Source: Enterocloster asparagiformis (GTDB lineage: Bacteria > Bacillota > Clostridia > Lachnospirales > Lachnospiraceae). From it: a DNA stretch of 64,000 nt. The notes beneath the pieces are model-generated. The model was not told the origin of the DNA, searched no databases, and was given only the letters and a program-made list of their open reading frames with translations. The stretch spans positions 186,001 to 250,000 of the forward strand of contig JAGZSY010000004.1 in NCBI GenBank assembly GCA_018380885.1, in the 5' to 3' direction. The position numbers and the translations under genes are program-made. Of the stretch, positions 25,813 to 34,879 are shown piece after piece; the first letter of the stretch is position 1; every line of letters starts with the position of its first letter.

Positions 25813-26913
25813 ATGTCTTTTAAGATACCTGAATACCATGAGCCGGATTTTACCCGGCCGCAGCTTGTGAACGCCCCGGACGTCCGGTACGAGGCCGCGG
25901 AGGCGGACGGCGTGGCGCCGGAGTATTTCCACAGCACCTCCATGTACCCGGAGTATTTCAAGATTGACGGAAAATGGGTGCTGGCAGAGGAGAGCCGTAT
26001 GGACTCCAGCGTGGTGATCTGCGACGACGGACATCTTGAGGTGGTGGAAAACCGCAATCTGAAAAAGGGCGACAAGGTGATCCTGGGGCGCAGCGAGAAG
26101 GGCGAAGAGGGCATTTACATGCACTGTGACGGCTTTGCAGCCGAAAATGAGGATACGGACGACCAGTTCGTGTTCCGCCAGGGCAGGAGCCGCGAGACCT
26201 CCTACGCCCGGGACTATGACAACCTGTTTGAACTGCTGCGGCATGAGCGGGAGCACGGAAACATTGTCTGGGTCATGGGGCCGGCGTTCTCCTTCGACTA
26301 CGACGCCCGCGCAGCCATGCAGGCGCTGGTGGAAAACGGCTACGCCCACGGTCTGATGGCGGGAAATGCGCTGGCGACCCACGATCTGGAAGGAGCGCTG
26401 CTGCACACTGCCCTGGGGCAGGATATTTACACGCAAAAATCACGTCCCAACGGCCATTACAACCATCTGGACGTGATCAACAGGGTGCGCAGAAGCGGTT
26501 CGATCCCGAAGTTTATCGAGGATTACAACATCGACAATGGAATTATTTACAGCTGTGTGAAGCACAACGTGCCCATGGTGCTGACCGGGTCCATCCGCGA
26601 CGACGGGCCGCTGCCGGAGGTGATCGGGGACGCGTACAGGGGGCAGAGCGAGATGCGGGGCCTGGTCCGCGGGGCCACCACGGTGATCTGCCTGGCCACC
26701 ATGCTGCACACCATTGCCACCGGGAATATGACGCCGTCGTTCCGGGTGATGCCCGACGGGGAAATCCGCCCTGTGTACCTCTATACGGTGGATGCGGATG
26801 AATTTGTGGTGAACAAGCTTCTGGATCGGGGCAGCCTGTCCGCCACTACCATTGTGACCAACGTCCAGGACTTTATCGCCATTGTGGCCAAGGGTCTGGG
26901 CGTGATGAAATAG
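25813..26913 (+). CDS. LOR/SDH-domain protein (TIGR00300), probable ornithine cyclodeaminase
   Basis: A 366-residue protein resembling the TIGR00300/LOR-SDH family. Members include the C-terminal half of cyanobacterial ArgZ/AgrE and a methanogen enzyme reported to turn ornithine into proline and ammonia with bound NAD. Seen here: a small beta-rich N-terminal domain (about 1-130) and a Rossmann-like body with WVMGPAFSFDYDARAAM, GNALATHDLEGALL, KHNVPMVLTGSIRDDGPLPEV and GATTVICLATMLHTIATGNM. It lacks the ArgZ guanidine-modifying domain, but arcA encodes such an enzyme next door. As fourth gene of an ADI operon it would draw ornithine off to proline. AGGAGG is 11 bp before the ATG. The function is inferred from family and context. 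Confidence 0.75.
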   Translation: MSFKIPEYHEPDFTRPQLVNAPDVRYEAAEADGVAPEYFHSTSMYPEYFKIDGKWVLAEESRMDSSVVICDDGHLEVVENRNLKKGDKVILGRSEKGEEGIYMHCDGFAAENEDTDDQFVFRQGRSRETSYARDYDNLFELLRHEREHGNIVWVMGPAFSFDYDARAAMQALVENGYAHGLMAGNALATHDLEGALLHTALGQDIYTQKSRPNGHYNHLDVINRVRRSGSIPKFIEDYNIDNGIIYSCVKHNVPMVLTGSIRDDGPLPEVIGDAYRGQSEMRGLVRGATTVICLATMLHTIATGNMTPSFRVMPDGEIRPVYLYTVDADEFVVNKLLDRGSLSATTIVTNVQDFIAIVAKGLGVMK

Positions 26914-26920
26914 CGGTTAG

Positions 26921-28171
26921 CTACAGCGTGTTGTCCTGGAGCCCGATGCTCTGGCGGAAGGCTCCGGGAGTCATGGTGCGCAGCTGCAGGAAGTTGCGGG
27001 TCAGTGTTTTGGCGCTGTTGTAGCCCACGTCGATGGCGATCTGGGTGATGCTCCTGTCCGTGCTCTTGAGCAGCTCTGAGGCCCGGTTGATGCGCACAAA
27101 ATTTAAAAAGTCCGAGAAATTCTTTTCCACCTGGTATAAAAGTATGGTGTTCAGTTCCTTCACTGAAATATGAAACTGCTTGGCCGTATTCTGCGGCGTC
27201 AGGTTTTCCGTATAATTGCGATAGATATAGGTTACGATCTCATACGCGTCTCTTGTCATTCTGATATTGCAAATCTCATAGACATTCTGATATGTTTTCC
27301 TGAAATCATTGGCCTTCATGCCGATTCTGGCGGCAAACACCTTGCAGATGTGGGAGCTGTCCACAAACCCCAGAATTTCCGCCAGCTCCTCCATGGTCAG
27401 ATTGGTATAGAGCAGAAAATTGATGGTTTTTCCCACCCGCATCTCATTTAACAGGTCAAAAAACGATAACCCCGTGGTCTGGGTGATGTAAGCGCTGATG
27501 GATGACTCGCTCATAAAAAAGAGCTTGGAAAGGTTGGCCAGGGTCAGCTTTTCGCTGAGGTGGTTGTACATGTAATGGAGGATATCGCTTTTCTGGATAT
27601 CCCCCCGGGCAGGCAGGCGGGCGGTGCGGCTGCTCTCCCCGGCCCGCAGGAAGAGGACGATCAGCTCCACCAGCTTATTTTTCAGATACAGGGTGTGGAA
27701 CCGGTCCTCCTCCTCGTTGGGCTTTACGGATTCCACTCCGGTCTCCGCGCAGAGCAGCTCAAAGACCGTGCGGATAGCCGCATACTCCTCCTCGCTGCAG
27801 TGCACCACCGGGGTAGCCGTCATCTCCTCGATCAGGTTTAAGGGCCGGTTATCGGCGTTGTAGACGCTTTTGATTACGGCGTTGATGTTGTCAAAATAGT
27901 AGGCTAGGAGATAGTACTGGAGCGGAGCGTCCACCTGAATCACATCGGATATCTGCCAGGGCAGTATGGACACGATGGTGCCGGGCTTTAAGGGATACTC
28001 CCGGTCCTGAAGCTTTAAGATTCCCTCCCCCTGGTTGATCAGCCAGAAACGGGACATTTGATGGATGAGAGGCGTTGTGGGTGAGTCGATCACCTCGGTG
28101 TCGATGCTGCAGATTCTGCGGTAGTCCTGATTGGAGCAGTATACATTTTGAATTGGCACCGTTTTTCCCAT
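26921..28171 (-). CDS. AraC-family regulator with two tandem HTH domains
   Basis: 416 residues. The N-terminal half (about 1-190) looks like a cupin-type sensing domain (GEGILKLQDREYPLKPGTIV). Two AraC-type modules follow: about 205-300 (LTLANLSKLFFMSESSISAYI; MEELAEILGFVDSSHICKVF) and about 315-412 (LTPQNTAKQFHISVKELNTIL; SITQIAIDVGYNSAKTLTRNF). AraC proteins normally have one such unit, so this one is doubled. The ATG at 28171 has GGGGAGG; about 96 upstream codons are open but include a promoter. It converges on the arc operon with only 7 bp between and is divergent from the liv operon, so either may be its target. Confidence 0.88.
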   Translation of the reverse strand: MGKTVPIQNVYCSNQDYRRICSIDTEVIDSPTTPLIHQMSRFWLINQGEGILKLQDREYPLKPGTIVSILPWQISDVIQVDAPLQYYLLAYYFDNINAVIKSVYNADNRPLNLIEEMTATPVVHCSEEEYAAIRTVFELLCAETGVESVKPNEEEDRFHTLYLKNKLVELIVLFLRAGESSRTARLPARGDIQKSDILHYMYNHLSEKLTLANLSKLFFMSESSISAYITQTTGLSFFDLLNEMRVGKTINFLLYTNLTMEELAEILGFVDSSHICKVFAARIGMKANDFRKTYQNVYEICNIRMTRDAYEIVTYIYRNYTENLTPQNTAKQFHISVKELNTILLYQVEKNFSDFLNFVRINRASELLKSTDRSITQIAIDVGYNSAKTLTRNFLQLRTMTPGAFRQSIGLQDNTL

Positions 28172-28217
28172 GACGCGTCCTCCCCTTTGAAACAAAATCA
28201 AAAATATCGTTGGTATC

Positions 28218-28246
28218 ATTATAACGTCCAGGGTAGCGGCCGGCAA
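28218..28246 (-). promoter_or_regulatory. Sigma-A promoter of the araC-type gene
   Basis: On the minus strand: TTGCCG, 17-bp spacer, TATAAT, about 45 bp before the start codon. Confidence 0.75.
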
Positions 28247-28453
28247 GTGACGGAAGGGACATAATGGCCGGATTTTGCGGTATTTTAATGCGGAATTGGG
28301 GCGGTAGGGACAGATAACGGTATAAAAGCCGGTAAAATACAGCAATATGAGACGAAAATGTACCGGTTCCGGCGCAAATGAGAGGTTCTTTAAAATGCAT
28401 AAATCTCTTATTGTTATGAAAAAAAAGTCAAAAATCACGACCGATGAACAAAA
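28247..28453. other. Intergenic stretch without recognised signals
   Basis: About 200 bp between the araC-type promoter and the dyad before the liv operon. I see no gene, terminator or strong dyad in it. Confidence 0.6.
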
Positions 28454-28489
28454 GTACAAAAGGTCATTTTTAAATATGGATTTTTGTAC
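28454..28489. promoter_or_regulatory. GTACAAAA dyad upstream of the liv operon
   Basis: GTACAAAA (28454-28461) and TTTTGTAC (28482-28489) are exact inverted copies 20 nt apart, ending 2 bp before the probable -35 at 28492. Looser GTACA and TACAAAA matches recur near 28530-28545. The position suits an activator or repressor. Confidence 0.6.
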
Positions 28490-28491
28490 GA

Positions 28492-28519
28492 TTGCAAAAA
28501 TGTAATATTCTATTAAAAT
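28492..28519 (+). promoter_or_regulatory. Probable promoter of the liv operon
   Basis: TTGCAA, 16-bp spacer, TAAAAT in an AT-rich region; about 150 nt of leader before the binding-protein gene. Confidence 0.6.
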
Positions 28520-28667
28520 TTAAAATTAGTACAGTTATACAAAAAATGGATTTGAAGAGAGGGGGATATAGGACAAAAGTCCATTTTAAATGAGTAAAAA
28601 CCGTTAACTTAAAGGGCTGAGGCCTTTTATAAAATTCATTTTTCAAAAAGGAGGAAGGAGAAAAATT

Positions 28668-29846
28668 ATGCAAAAAAAACTTAAGAGGCTGGCGGCAGCG
28701 GCGATGGCGGCGGCAATGGCTGTTTCGGTTGCAGGGTGCGGGGGAAGCAAGAAAGACGACAACAAAATCATTCTGGGCTACATGGGGCCCCTTACCGGGG
28801 AATCGGCCCTCTGGGGAGAGGTGGAGTCCAACACGCTGAAAATGCTGGTGGATGAGACGAACGCCAACGGAGGCATCATCGGCAAGCAGATTGAGCTTAA
28901 GATTTACGACAACCGCGGAGACGCCGTGGAGACCACCAACGCGGCCCGCAAGGCGCTGCAGAACGACGGCGTTGTGGCGTTTATCGGACCGGATTCTTCC
29001 TCCGGGGCCATTGCGCTGGCCGAGGTGTGCGAGGAATACAAGGTTCCCCATATCACCACCACAGGCACCAACTACAAGGTGACGCAGCGGGAGGACGACG
29101 GCTCCGTGCGCCCCTACGCGTTCCGTATCTGCCTGTCCGACCCGCAGCTGGGCGATATCATGGGCGGCTACGCGGTGGACAAGCTGGGCTACCAGAAGGT
29201 GGCTATCCTCTACGAGATCAGCAGCGAGTATTCCCTGGGCATCACCCAGAACTTTACCCAGGCCTTTGAGGCAAAGGGCGGCCAGGTGACGATCACCGAG
29301 GCGTACAAGACGGGGGACGTGGATTTCCGCGCGCAGCTCTCCAAGATCAAAGAAAAAGGTGATTTCGACGCGCTGATGATTCCCGCCAACTACAAAGAGG
29401 TGGGACTGATCGCAAAGCAGGCCAGGGCGCTGGGAATCGAAGTGCCGTTTTTGGGAGTGGACGCCTGGATGATGCAGGACCTGTTTGAGATTGCCAAGGA
29501 CGAGGTACAGGGAGCGGTGTTCCCCTGCGCCATGGACGTGAACGACGAGAGCCTGCAGGAATTTAAGAACGCCTTCCAGGAAAAGTGGAATATGGACCCG
29601 GACAAGGGCGGCACGGACGCGTATCTGGCCTACGACTGTTTTGAGCTGGTCAAGTACGCCATCGAGACGGCCGGGGAGGCCGACCCCCAGAAGATTCGGG
29701 ACGCCATGGAGAACGCCAAGGACGTGCAGTGCCTGACCAGCGTGATCTCCATGGATCCCCAGACCCACAATCCCATCCGTACCGCTTCCATTTTCCAGAT
29801 TCAGGGCACGGATTTTGTAAAACTCGACGAGTATCGCATGGATTAG
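28668..29846 (+). CDS. LivJ/K-type ABC substrate-binding lipoprotein
   Basis: A 392-residue periplasmic-binding-protein type I. The signal peptide ends in the lipobox SVAGCGGS (Cys about residue 24), so it is anchored outside the membrane. ILGYMGPLTGESALWGE, then VVAFIGPDSSSGAIALAEV and HITTTGTNY form the ligand cleft, as in binding proteins for branched-chain amino acids, amides and urea. It delivers ligand to the two permeases and two ATPases encoded next. AAAGGAGGAAGG precedes the ATG. The real ligand is not known; downstream hydrolases suggest an amide or imide rather than free leucine. Confidence 0.9.
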   Translation: MQKKLKRLAAAAMAAAMAVSVAGCGGSKKDDNKIILGYMGPLTGESALWGEVESNTLKMLVDETNANGGIIGKQIELKIYDNRGDAVETTNAARKALQNDGVVAFIGPDSSSGAIALAEVCEEYKVPHITTTGTNYKVTQREDDGSVRPYAFRICLSDPQLGDIMGGYAVDKLGYQKVAILYEISSEYSLGITQNFTQAFEAKGGQVTITEAYKTGDVDFRAQLSKIKEKGDFDALMIPANYKEVGLIAKQARALGIEVPFLGVDAWMMQDLFEIAKDEVQGAVFPCAMDVNDESLQEFKNAFQEKWNMDPDKGGTDAYLAYDCFELVKYAIETAGEADPQKIRDAMENAKDVQCLTSVISMDPQTHNPIRTASIFQIQGTDFVKLDEYRMD

Positions 29847-29862
29847 GAGGGAGGGAACATTT

Positions 29863-30738
29863 TTGTTCTTTCAACAGTTAATTAACGGACTGTCGATCGG
29901 CAGCATTTATGCGCTGATGGCGGTGGGCTACTCCCTGATTTACAGTCTGCTGAACTTTACAAACTTCGCCCACAGTATTACGGTTACCATCGGTGCGTTC
30001 TGCGCGTTCTTTTTTCTGTCGCAGCTGGTGCAGAACCTGTTTTTAGGCATACTCATCGCGGTGCTGGCCGCCGGAGGGCTGGCGATGCTGATCGAAATCC
30101 TGGGATACCGCCCCCTGCTGAAGAAAAAAGCGCGCAGGATCTATCTGCTGATCACCGGGCTGGGGATTTCCACCATGTGTGAGAACCTGATCATCATCAG
30201 CTTCAGCAGCCGGTTCCGGGTTTACCCGGTGAATTTTTCCAACGAGTCCATCAACCTTTTGGGAGCCAGCGTCGGGCAGGTGGACCTGATTATCTTCGGC
30301 GTGAGCATCACGGCGCTGGTGCTGGTGGAGCTGTTTATCCGCAAATCCCGGGTGGGTCTAGCCATCCGGGGGGCTTCCTTTGACCTGGACGCCACCTCCC
30401 TGATGGGGGTGAACGTGCAGAAGCTGATCCTGCTGGTGTTTTTGATCGCCGGCTCCCTGGCCGGCCTGGCGGGCGCTCTGCTGGGGGCCAAATACACGGC
30501 CTTTCCCACCCTGGGGACCGCCATGACCAACAAGGCGTTTATCAGCTCGGTGTTCGGCGGTTTGGGAAGCATCCCCGGCGCGGTGCTGGGGGCCATCATG
30601 CTGGGCATCGGCGAGACCATGATTTCCAGCTATATCTCATCGTCCATGCGGGATATTTTCGCGTACGCGCTGCTGGTGATCGTGCTGTTCGTCCGCCCGT
30701 CCGGGCTGATGGGAAAAGCCACGGAGGACAAGGCATGA
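29863..30738 (+). CDS. LivH-type ABC permease
   Basis: A 291-residue membrane protein with about eight hydrophobic segments. FQQLINGLSIGSIYALMAVG is the classical LivH opening, and EAA-like sequence RGASFDLDATSLMGVNVQK (here RGASFD rather than RAVAQD) is the ATPase contact. It pairs with LivM. The start codon is TTG at 29863 after GGAGGGAGGG; the next in-frame ATG is inside the first membrane helix, so TTG is preferred. Confidence 0.92.
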   Translation: MFFQQLINGLSIGSIYALMAVGYSLIYSLLNFTNFAHSITVTIGAFCAFFFLSQLVQNLFLGILIAVLAAGGLAMLIEILGYRPLLKKKARRIYLLITGLGISTMCENLIIISFSSRFRVYPVNFSNESINLLGASVGQVDLIIFGVSITALVLVELFIRKSRVGLAIRGASFDLDATSLMGVNVQKLILLVFLIAGSLAGLAGALLGAKYTAFPTLGTAMTNKAFISSVFGGLGSIPGAVLGAIMLGIGETMISSYISSSMRDIFAYALLVIVLFVRPSGLMGKATEDKA

Positions 30739-30751
30739 GGGAGGTGTGGAG

Positions 30752-31627
30752 ATGAATTATTGGATGGGAGTTGCGACGCTGACCGGTATCTACATGATTG
30801 CGATTCTGGGCGTTTCCATACTGACCGGATTTACGGGGCTGTTTTCCATGGGCCATGCCGGTTTCATGGCCATCGGGGCCTACACGTCGGCACTGATCAC
30901 AAAGACCTTTCACGTGCCCATTCTGGTGGGCGTGTTCTGCGGTATGCTGACCGCCCTGGTGATCGGGCTGATCATCGGCTACCCCACGCTGAAGCTGAAG
31001 GGCGATTATTTTGTAATCGCCACCCTGGGAATCGGCGAGGTGACAAAGCTGATCATCGAAAACCTGCCCGGTCTGACCGGAGGGGCCAGAGGGCTGACGG
31101 ACGTGCCAAAGGGGGCCACCTTCCCGGTGGTGCTCTGCTTCCTGGTGGTGATTGTCTGGGGCCTGCGCAATTTCCTTCGCAGCAAACACGGCCGCAACTG
31201 TATCGCGGTGCGGGAGGAGGAGCTGGCCACGGCGTCCATCGGCGCCAATGTAGCCAACTATAAAATGCTGGCAATGGGGATCAGCTGCGCGCTCTGCGGC
31301 ATTTCCGGGGCGCTGCTGGCCCATTATATGCACTACTTGAATCCCACCATGTTCAACATGGTAAAGTCCGACGAGCTGGTGATGACCGTGATCCTGGGCG
31401 GCTGCGGCAGCCTGACCGGAACCATCATCGCCTCCATGATCCTGGTGCCGCTTCCGGAAATACTGCGGTTCGGCTCTGTTCAGGAATGGCGCATGGTATT
31501 TTACGGCCTGCTGGTGGTGCTGGTGATCATTTTCAAGCCCTCGGGACTGATGGGAACCAAAGAATTCAGCATTCAGGGACTGAAGAATCTGGGAGACAGC
31601 GCAAAAAAGAGATGGAAGGAGCGATAG
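30752..31627 (+). CDS. LivM-type ABC permease
   Basis: A 291-residue membrane protein, partner of LivH. ILTGFTGLFSMGHAGFMAIGAY is the family signature (LSGYTGQLSLGHAAFFGIGAY-like), and AVREEELATASIGANVANYK the ATPase contact loop. The ATG at 30752 follows GGGAGG; a GTG two codons earlier is in frame. It is 13 bp from livH and 3 bp from livG, so all are co-transcribed. Confidence 0.92.
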   Translation: MNYWMGVATLTGIYMIAILGVSILTGFTGLFSMGHAGFMAIGAYTSALITKTFHVPILVGVFCGMLTALVIGLIIGYPTLKLKGDYFVIATLGIGEVTKLIIENLPGLTGGARGLTDVPKGATFPVVLCFLVVIVWGLRNFLRSKHGRNCIAVREEELATASIGANVANYKMLAMGISCALCGISGALLAHYMHYLNPTMFNMVKSDELVMTVILGGCGSLTGTIIASMILVPLPEILRFGSVQEWRMVFYGLLVVLVIIFKPSGLMGTKEFSIQGLKNLGDSAKKRWKER

Positions 31628-31630
31628 CCT

Positions 31631-32407
31631 ATGGCGCAGCAGGACTTTATATTGCAGTTGCAGAATGTTGTGAAGCGCTTTGGCGGTATCACGGCTTCCA
31701 ATGACATAACGATCAATGTGCCCAGGGACTGTATTTACGGGATTATCGGGCCCAACGGGGCTGGAAAAACCACGCTGTTCAACATGATCACCGGGGTTTA
31801 CAACACCACGGAGGGCACGGTGCTGTTCGAGGGGAAGCAGGTCAACGGGCTGCCCACCCATGTGATCGCGGCCAGGGGCATCGCGCGGACCTTCCAGAAT
31901 ATACGCCTGTTCGGGGATTTATCGGTCTACGACAATCTGCTGACCGCGTGCCAGAAAAATATCACGTACGGCCTATTGGACGGAATCCTGCGCACGGAGA
32001 AGTGCCGCGCCCAGGAACGGGAGAGCCGGGAGTTTTGCGACCGGCTGCTGGAGGAGGTGGGCCTCTCGGACCAGAGGAACCAGAAGGCCAACAACCTGCC
32101 CTACGGGATGCAGCGCCGCCTGGAGATTGCCAGGGCGTTGGCCACCCGGCCCAAGCTGATCCTTCTGGACGAGCCGGCCGCCGGGATGAACGAGGAGGAG
32201 AGCGCCAAGCTGTCCGAGTTCATCCGCGAGATACGGGTGAAAAAAGAGGTGACCGTGGTGATTATCGACCACCACATGGATGTGATTATGGCGATCTGCG
32301 ACCAGATTTCCGTGCTGAATTTCGGAACGCTGCTGGCGGAGGGAAAACCTGAGGAGATACAGAGCAATCCGGAAGTGATTTCCGCGTACTTGGGGGTGGA
32401 TGAATAA
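31631..32407 (+). CDS. LivG-type ABC ATPase
   Basis: A 258-residue cytoplasmic ATPase. Walker A GPNGAGKTT, Q-loop FQNIRLF, a signature that reads LPYGMQRRLEIARAL (usual LSYGQQRRLEIARAL in LivG), Walker B LILLDEPAAGMNEEE and H-loop IDHHMDVIM. The Pro for Ser change in the signature is mild. It energises the liv transporter with LivF. Its stop shares one base with the livF ATG. Confidence 0.93.
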   Translation: MAQQDFILQLQNVVKRFGGITASNDITINVPRDCIYGIIGPNGAGKTTLFNMITGVYNTTEGTVLFEGKQVNGLPTHVIAARGIARTFQNIRLFGDLSVYDNLLTACQKNITYGLLDGILRTEKCRAQERESREFCDRLLEEVGLSDQRNQKANNLPYGMQRRLEIARALATRPKLILLDEPAAGMNEEESAKLSEFIREIRVKKEVTVVIIDHHMDVIMAICDQISVLNFGTLLAEGKPEEIQSNPEVISAYLGVDE

Positions 32408-33108
32408 TGCTTAGGGTGGAAAATCTCAGCTTTTCATATGGTAAGATCCAGGCGATCCGCAACGTCAGCTTTGAGCTGAACAAGGGCGAGATTATGGCCA
32501 TTGTAGGGGCCAACGGCGCCGGAAAATCCTCCCTCATGAAGTGTATTGCAGGGCTTTTGAAGCCCCAGTGGGGGGAGGTCTACTTAAACGACAAAAAGAT
32601 GGAACCGGCCGCCCACCGGGTTGTGGAGCAGGGCGTGTGCCTGGTGCCGGAAGGGCGCTGGATCTTTCCCAATCTGACGGTGGAGGAGAACCTGCTTTTG
32701 GGCGGTTATACCAGCAAGAACCGGGCGGCGGGTATGGAACGGGCCTACGGGATGTTCCCGCGCCTGGAAGAACGCAAACGGCAGCGGGCGGGCACCATGT
32801 CAGGCGGCGAGCAGCAGATGCTGGCCATCGCGCGGGGACTGATGGCCAACCCCAAGGTACTGCTGCTGGACGAGCCGTCCCTGGGGCTGGCCCCGCTGAT
32901 TGTCAACGATATCATGGCGATTATCAGGCAGATCAACCGGGAGGGCATATCCGTGCTGCTGGTGGAGCAGAACGCCCGCAAGGCGCTGTCCATCGCCCAC
33001 CACGCCTGCGTGCTGGAGCAGGGGCAGATCGTGAAGGAGGGCACCGGGGCGGAGTTGGCCGCGGATGAGAGCATCGTGGCGGCCTATCTGGGCAAGACGA
33101 AAAAGTAG
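32407..33108 (+). CDS. LivF-type ABC ATPase
   Basis: A 233-residue ATPase, normal length. Walker A GANGAGKSS, VPEGRWIFPNLTVEENL (LivF hallmark), signature MSGGEQQMLAIARGL, Walker B VLLLDEPSLGLAP and a VEQNARKAL switch region. Start and stop overlap (TAATG) indicates coupled translation with livG. It completes the five-gene transporter. Confidence 0.94.
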   Translation: MLRVENLSFSYGKIQAIRNVSFELNKGEIMAIVGANGAGKSSLMKCIAGLLKPQWGEVYLNDKKMEPAAHRVVEQGVCLVPEGRWIFPNLTVEENLLLGGYTSKNRAAGMERAYGMFPRLEERKRQRAGTMSGGEQQMLAIARGLMANPKVLLLDEPSLGLAPLIVNDIMAIIRQINREGISVLLVEQNARKALSIAHHACVLEQGQIVKEGTGAELAADESIVAAYLGKTKK

Positions 33109-33184
33109 AGGGAGCAGTTCAGGACGGCGGTCATGAAAGAGGATATCCGTTCTGGGCGGCTACAAAATAAAGGAGGAATCGGAC

Positions 33185-33961
33185 GTGAAAGAGAGTGTGC
33201 AGAAGGCGATGTTCGACTATTTCCGCCTGGAAGGGCAGGCGGCCATCGTCACGGGATCAGGCAACGGCATCGGCCGGGCCACGGCGATTATGCTGGCGGA
33301 CTTAGGGGCCCGGGTGACGGTCTGCGATATCGAGGAGGACAGCGCGCAAAAGGTGGCTGAGGAGATCGCCGCGCGCGGAGGAACGGCCATTGCCTGCCGC
33401 TGCGACGTGACAATACTGGAGGAAATTCGCGAGACGATCCGGATGACCGCCCAGGCCTTCGGAGGTGTGGATATCCTGGTCAACAACGCGGCCGGATTCG
33501 GAGGCGGCAAGACCTTTGACAAGATGACCTATGAGGAATGGGACCGGCTGATCCGCATCAATCTCACCGGGGCATACATGTTTACCAACGAGGTGCTGCC
33601 CTATATGGTGAAAAAGCAGCACGGCAAAATCTGTATGGTCAGCTCCGGCGCCGCGCTGGGGTACGATTTCTCTGATCCCCACTATGCGGCCTCCAAGGCG
33701 GGAATGATCGGGCTGGCAAAGGAGCTGTCCCAGGAGCTGGCAAAGCATCGCATCAACGTCAACGTGCTGGGAACCGGACTGACGGATACGCGGATGGCCC
33801 ATCTGCCCGGGCGCTCCTGGGAGGATGAGACAAAGGGCCTTCCCTGGTACCGGGTGGGCACGCCGGAGGATCAGGCGGCTGCCATTGTATTTCTGGTGTC
33901 CGAGGCCGCGGAATATATCACCGGCCAGGTGCTCTGCCCCAACGGCGGGGCGTGGATGTGA
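33185..33961 (+). CDS. SDR-family oxidoreductase (first of two)
   Basis: A 258-residue short-chain dehydrogenase. VTGSGNGIGRATAIML is the nucleotide-binding Gly-rich loop; VTVCDIEED with Asp after beta-2 favours NAD over NADP; NNAAG, then MVSSGAALG and YAASKAGMIG give the catalytic Ser-Tyr-Lys. The start is GTG with AGGAGG 7 bp upstream. The oxidised substrate is unknown; a second SDR follows, and both lie between the liv transporter and the NodB-type hydrolases, so they probably act on the imported compound or its product. Confidence 0.9.
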   Translation: MKESVQKAMFDYFRLEGQAAIVTGSGNGIGRATAIMLADLGARVTVCDIEEDSAQKVAEEIAARGGTAIACRCDVTILEEIRETIRMTAQAFGGVDILVNNAAGFGGGKTFDKMTYEEWDRLIRINLTGAYMFTNEVLPYMVKKQHGKICMVSSGAALGYDFSDPHYAASKAGMIGLAKELSQELAKHRINVNVLGTGLTDTRMAHLPGRSWEDETKGLPWYRVGTPEDQAAAIVFLVSEAAEYITGQVLCPNGGAWM

Positions 33962-34052
33962 GCTGAGGAGGAGACAGACCTCACGGCGCTGTGCAATAGG
34001 GCGGCAAAGGCCGCAGTGGTACGCATCGTATGAAAGGGAGGGCAAATTTTAT

Positions 34053-34820
34053 ATGGAATATGATTATCTGAAAATTGCCGGGAACACGGCGATCGTGACC
34101 GGCGGGGGCCGGGGGATCGGCCGGGCGACGGCCCTGGCCTTGGGCCGGTTTGGCGTGAACGTGGTGGTCTGCGATATCCGTGACGACTGGGGGGAGTCGG
34201 CGGTTCGGGAGATCCGGGACGGGGGCGGCTCTGCCATTTTCTGCCGCTGCGACGTGGCGGACCCGCTCCAGGTGAAAAAACTGGTGGAGACAGCAGTGGA
34301 ACACTTCGGTACAGTGGACATCCTGGTGAACAACGCGGGGATCGGAAGCGTTTCCCTGCCCTTTGAGGAGATCACGGACGAGGACTGGGACCGCATGCTG
34401 CGGGTGGACTTGACGGCGCCCTTTTATCTCTGCCGCGAGGTGATTCCCCACATGAAGGCGAAGCAGCACGGCAAGATTATCAACATCAGCTCGGGCTCGG
34501 GGATCATCGGCTGCGAGTTCTGCTCCCACTACGCCTCGGCCAAGGCGGGGCTGATCGGCTTCACCCAGTCCATCGCAAAGGAGCTGGGCAAGGACCACAT
34601 CAACGCCAACGCCATCGCGGTGCCGACGACTCAGACCCCCATGCTGAAGGAGACGGACTTCGATCAGTTTGTGGAGGATGAGCTGCGGGACATCCCCTGG
34701 GGGCGCATCGGCACGCCGGAGGACATTGCGGACATGGTGCTCTACTTGAGCTCGGATGCCTCCGAGTATGTCACCGGCCAGGTGCTGGCGCCAAACGGGG
34801 GCCGGAGAACACCGGTCTGA
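34053..34820 (+). CDS. SDR-family oxidoreductase (second of two)
   Basis: A 255-residue paralogue of the preceding SDR. VTGGGRGIGRATALAL is the cofactor loop, VVVCDIRDD again points to NAD, NNAGIGS, then NISSGSG and YASAKAGLIG show the Ser-Tyr-Lys set. GGGAGG lies 11 bp before the ATG; the frame extends far upstream into the previous gene but without a ribosome site. The two share layout but are clearly diverged, so two different oxidation steps are more likely than redundancy. Confidence 0.9.
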   Translation: MEYDYLKIAGNTAIVTGGGRGIGRATALALGRFGVNVVVCDIRDDWGESAVREIRDGGGSAIFCRCDVADPLQVKKLVETAVEHFGTVDILVNNAGIGSVSLPFEEITDEDWDRMLRVDLTAPFYLCREVIPHMKAKQHGKIINISSGSGIIGCEFCSHYASAKAGLIGFTQSIAKELGKDHINANAIAVPTTQTPMLKETDFDQFVEDELRDIPWGRIGTPEDIADMVLYLSSDASEYVTGQVLAPNGGRRTPV

Positions 34821-34879
34821 CCGGGAATATGGGCCGGGGCAAAGCCGGCGAAAAAAGACAGAATAGAAGGAGCGAGCAT

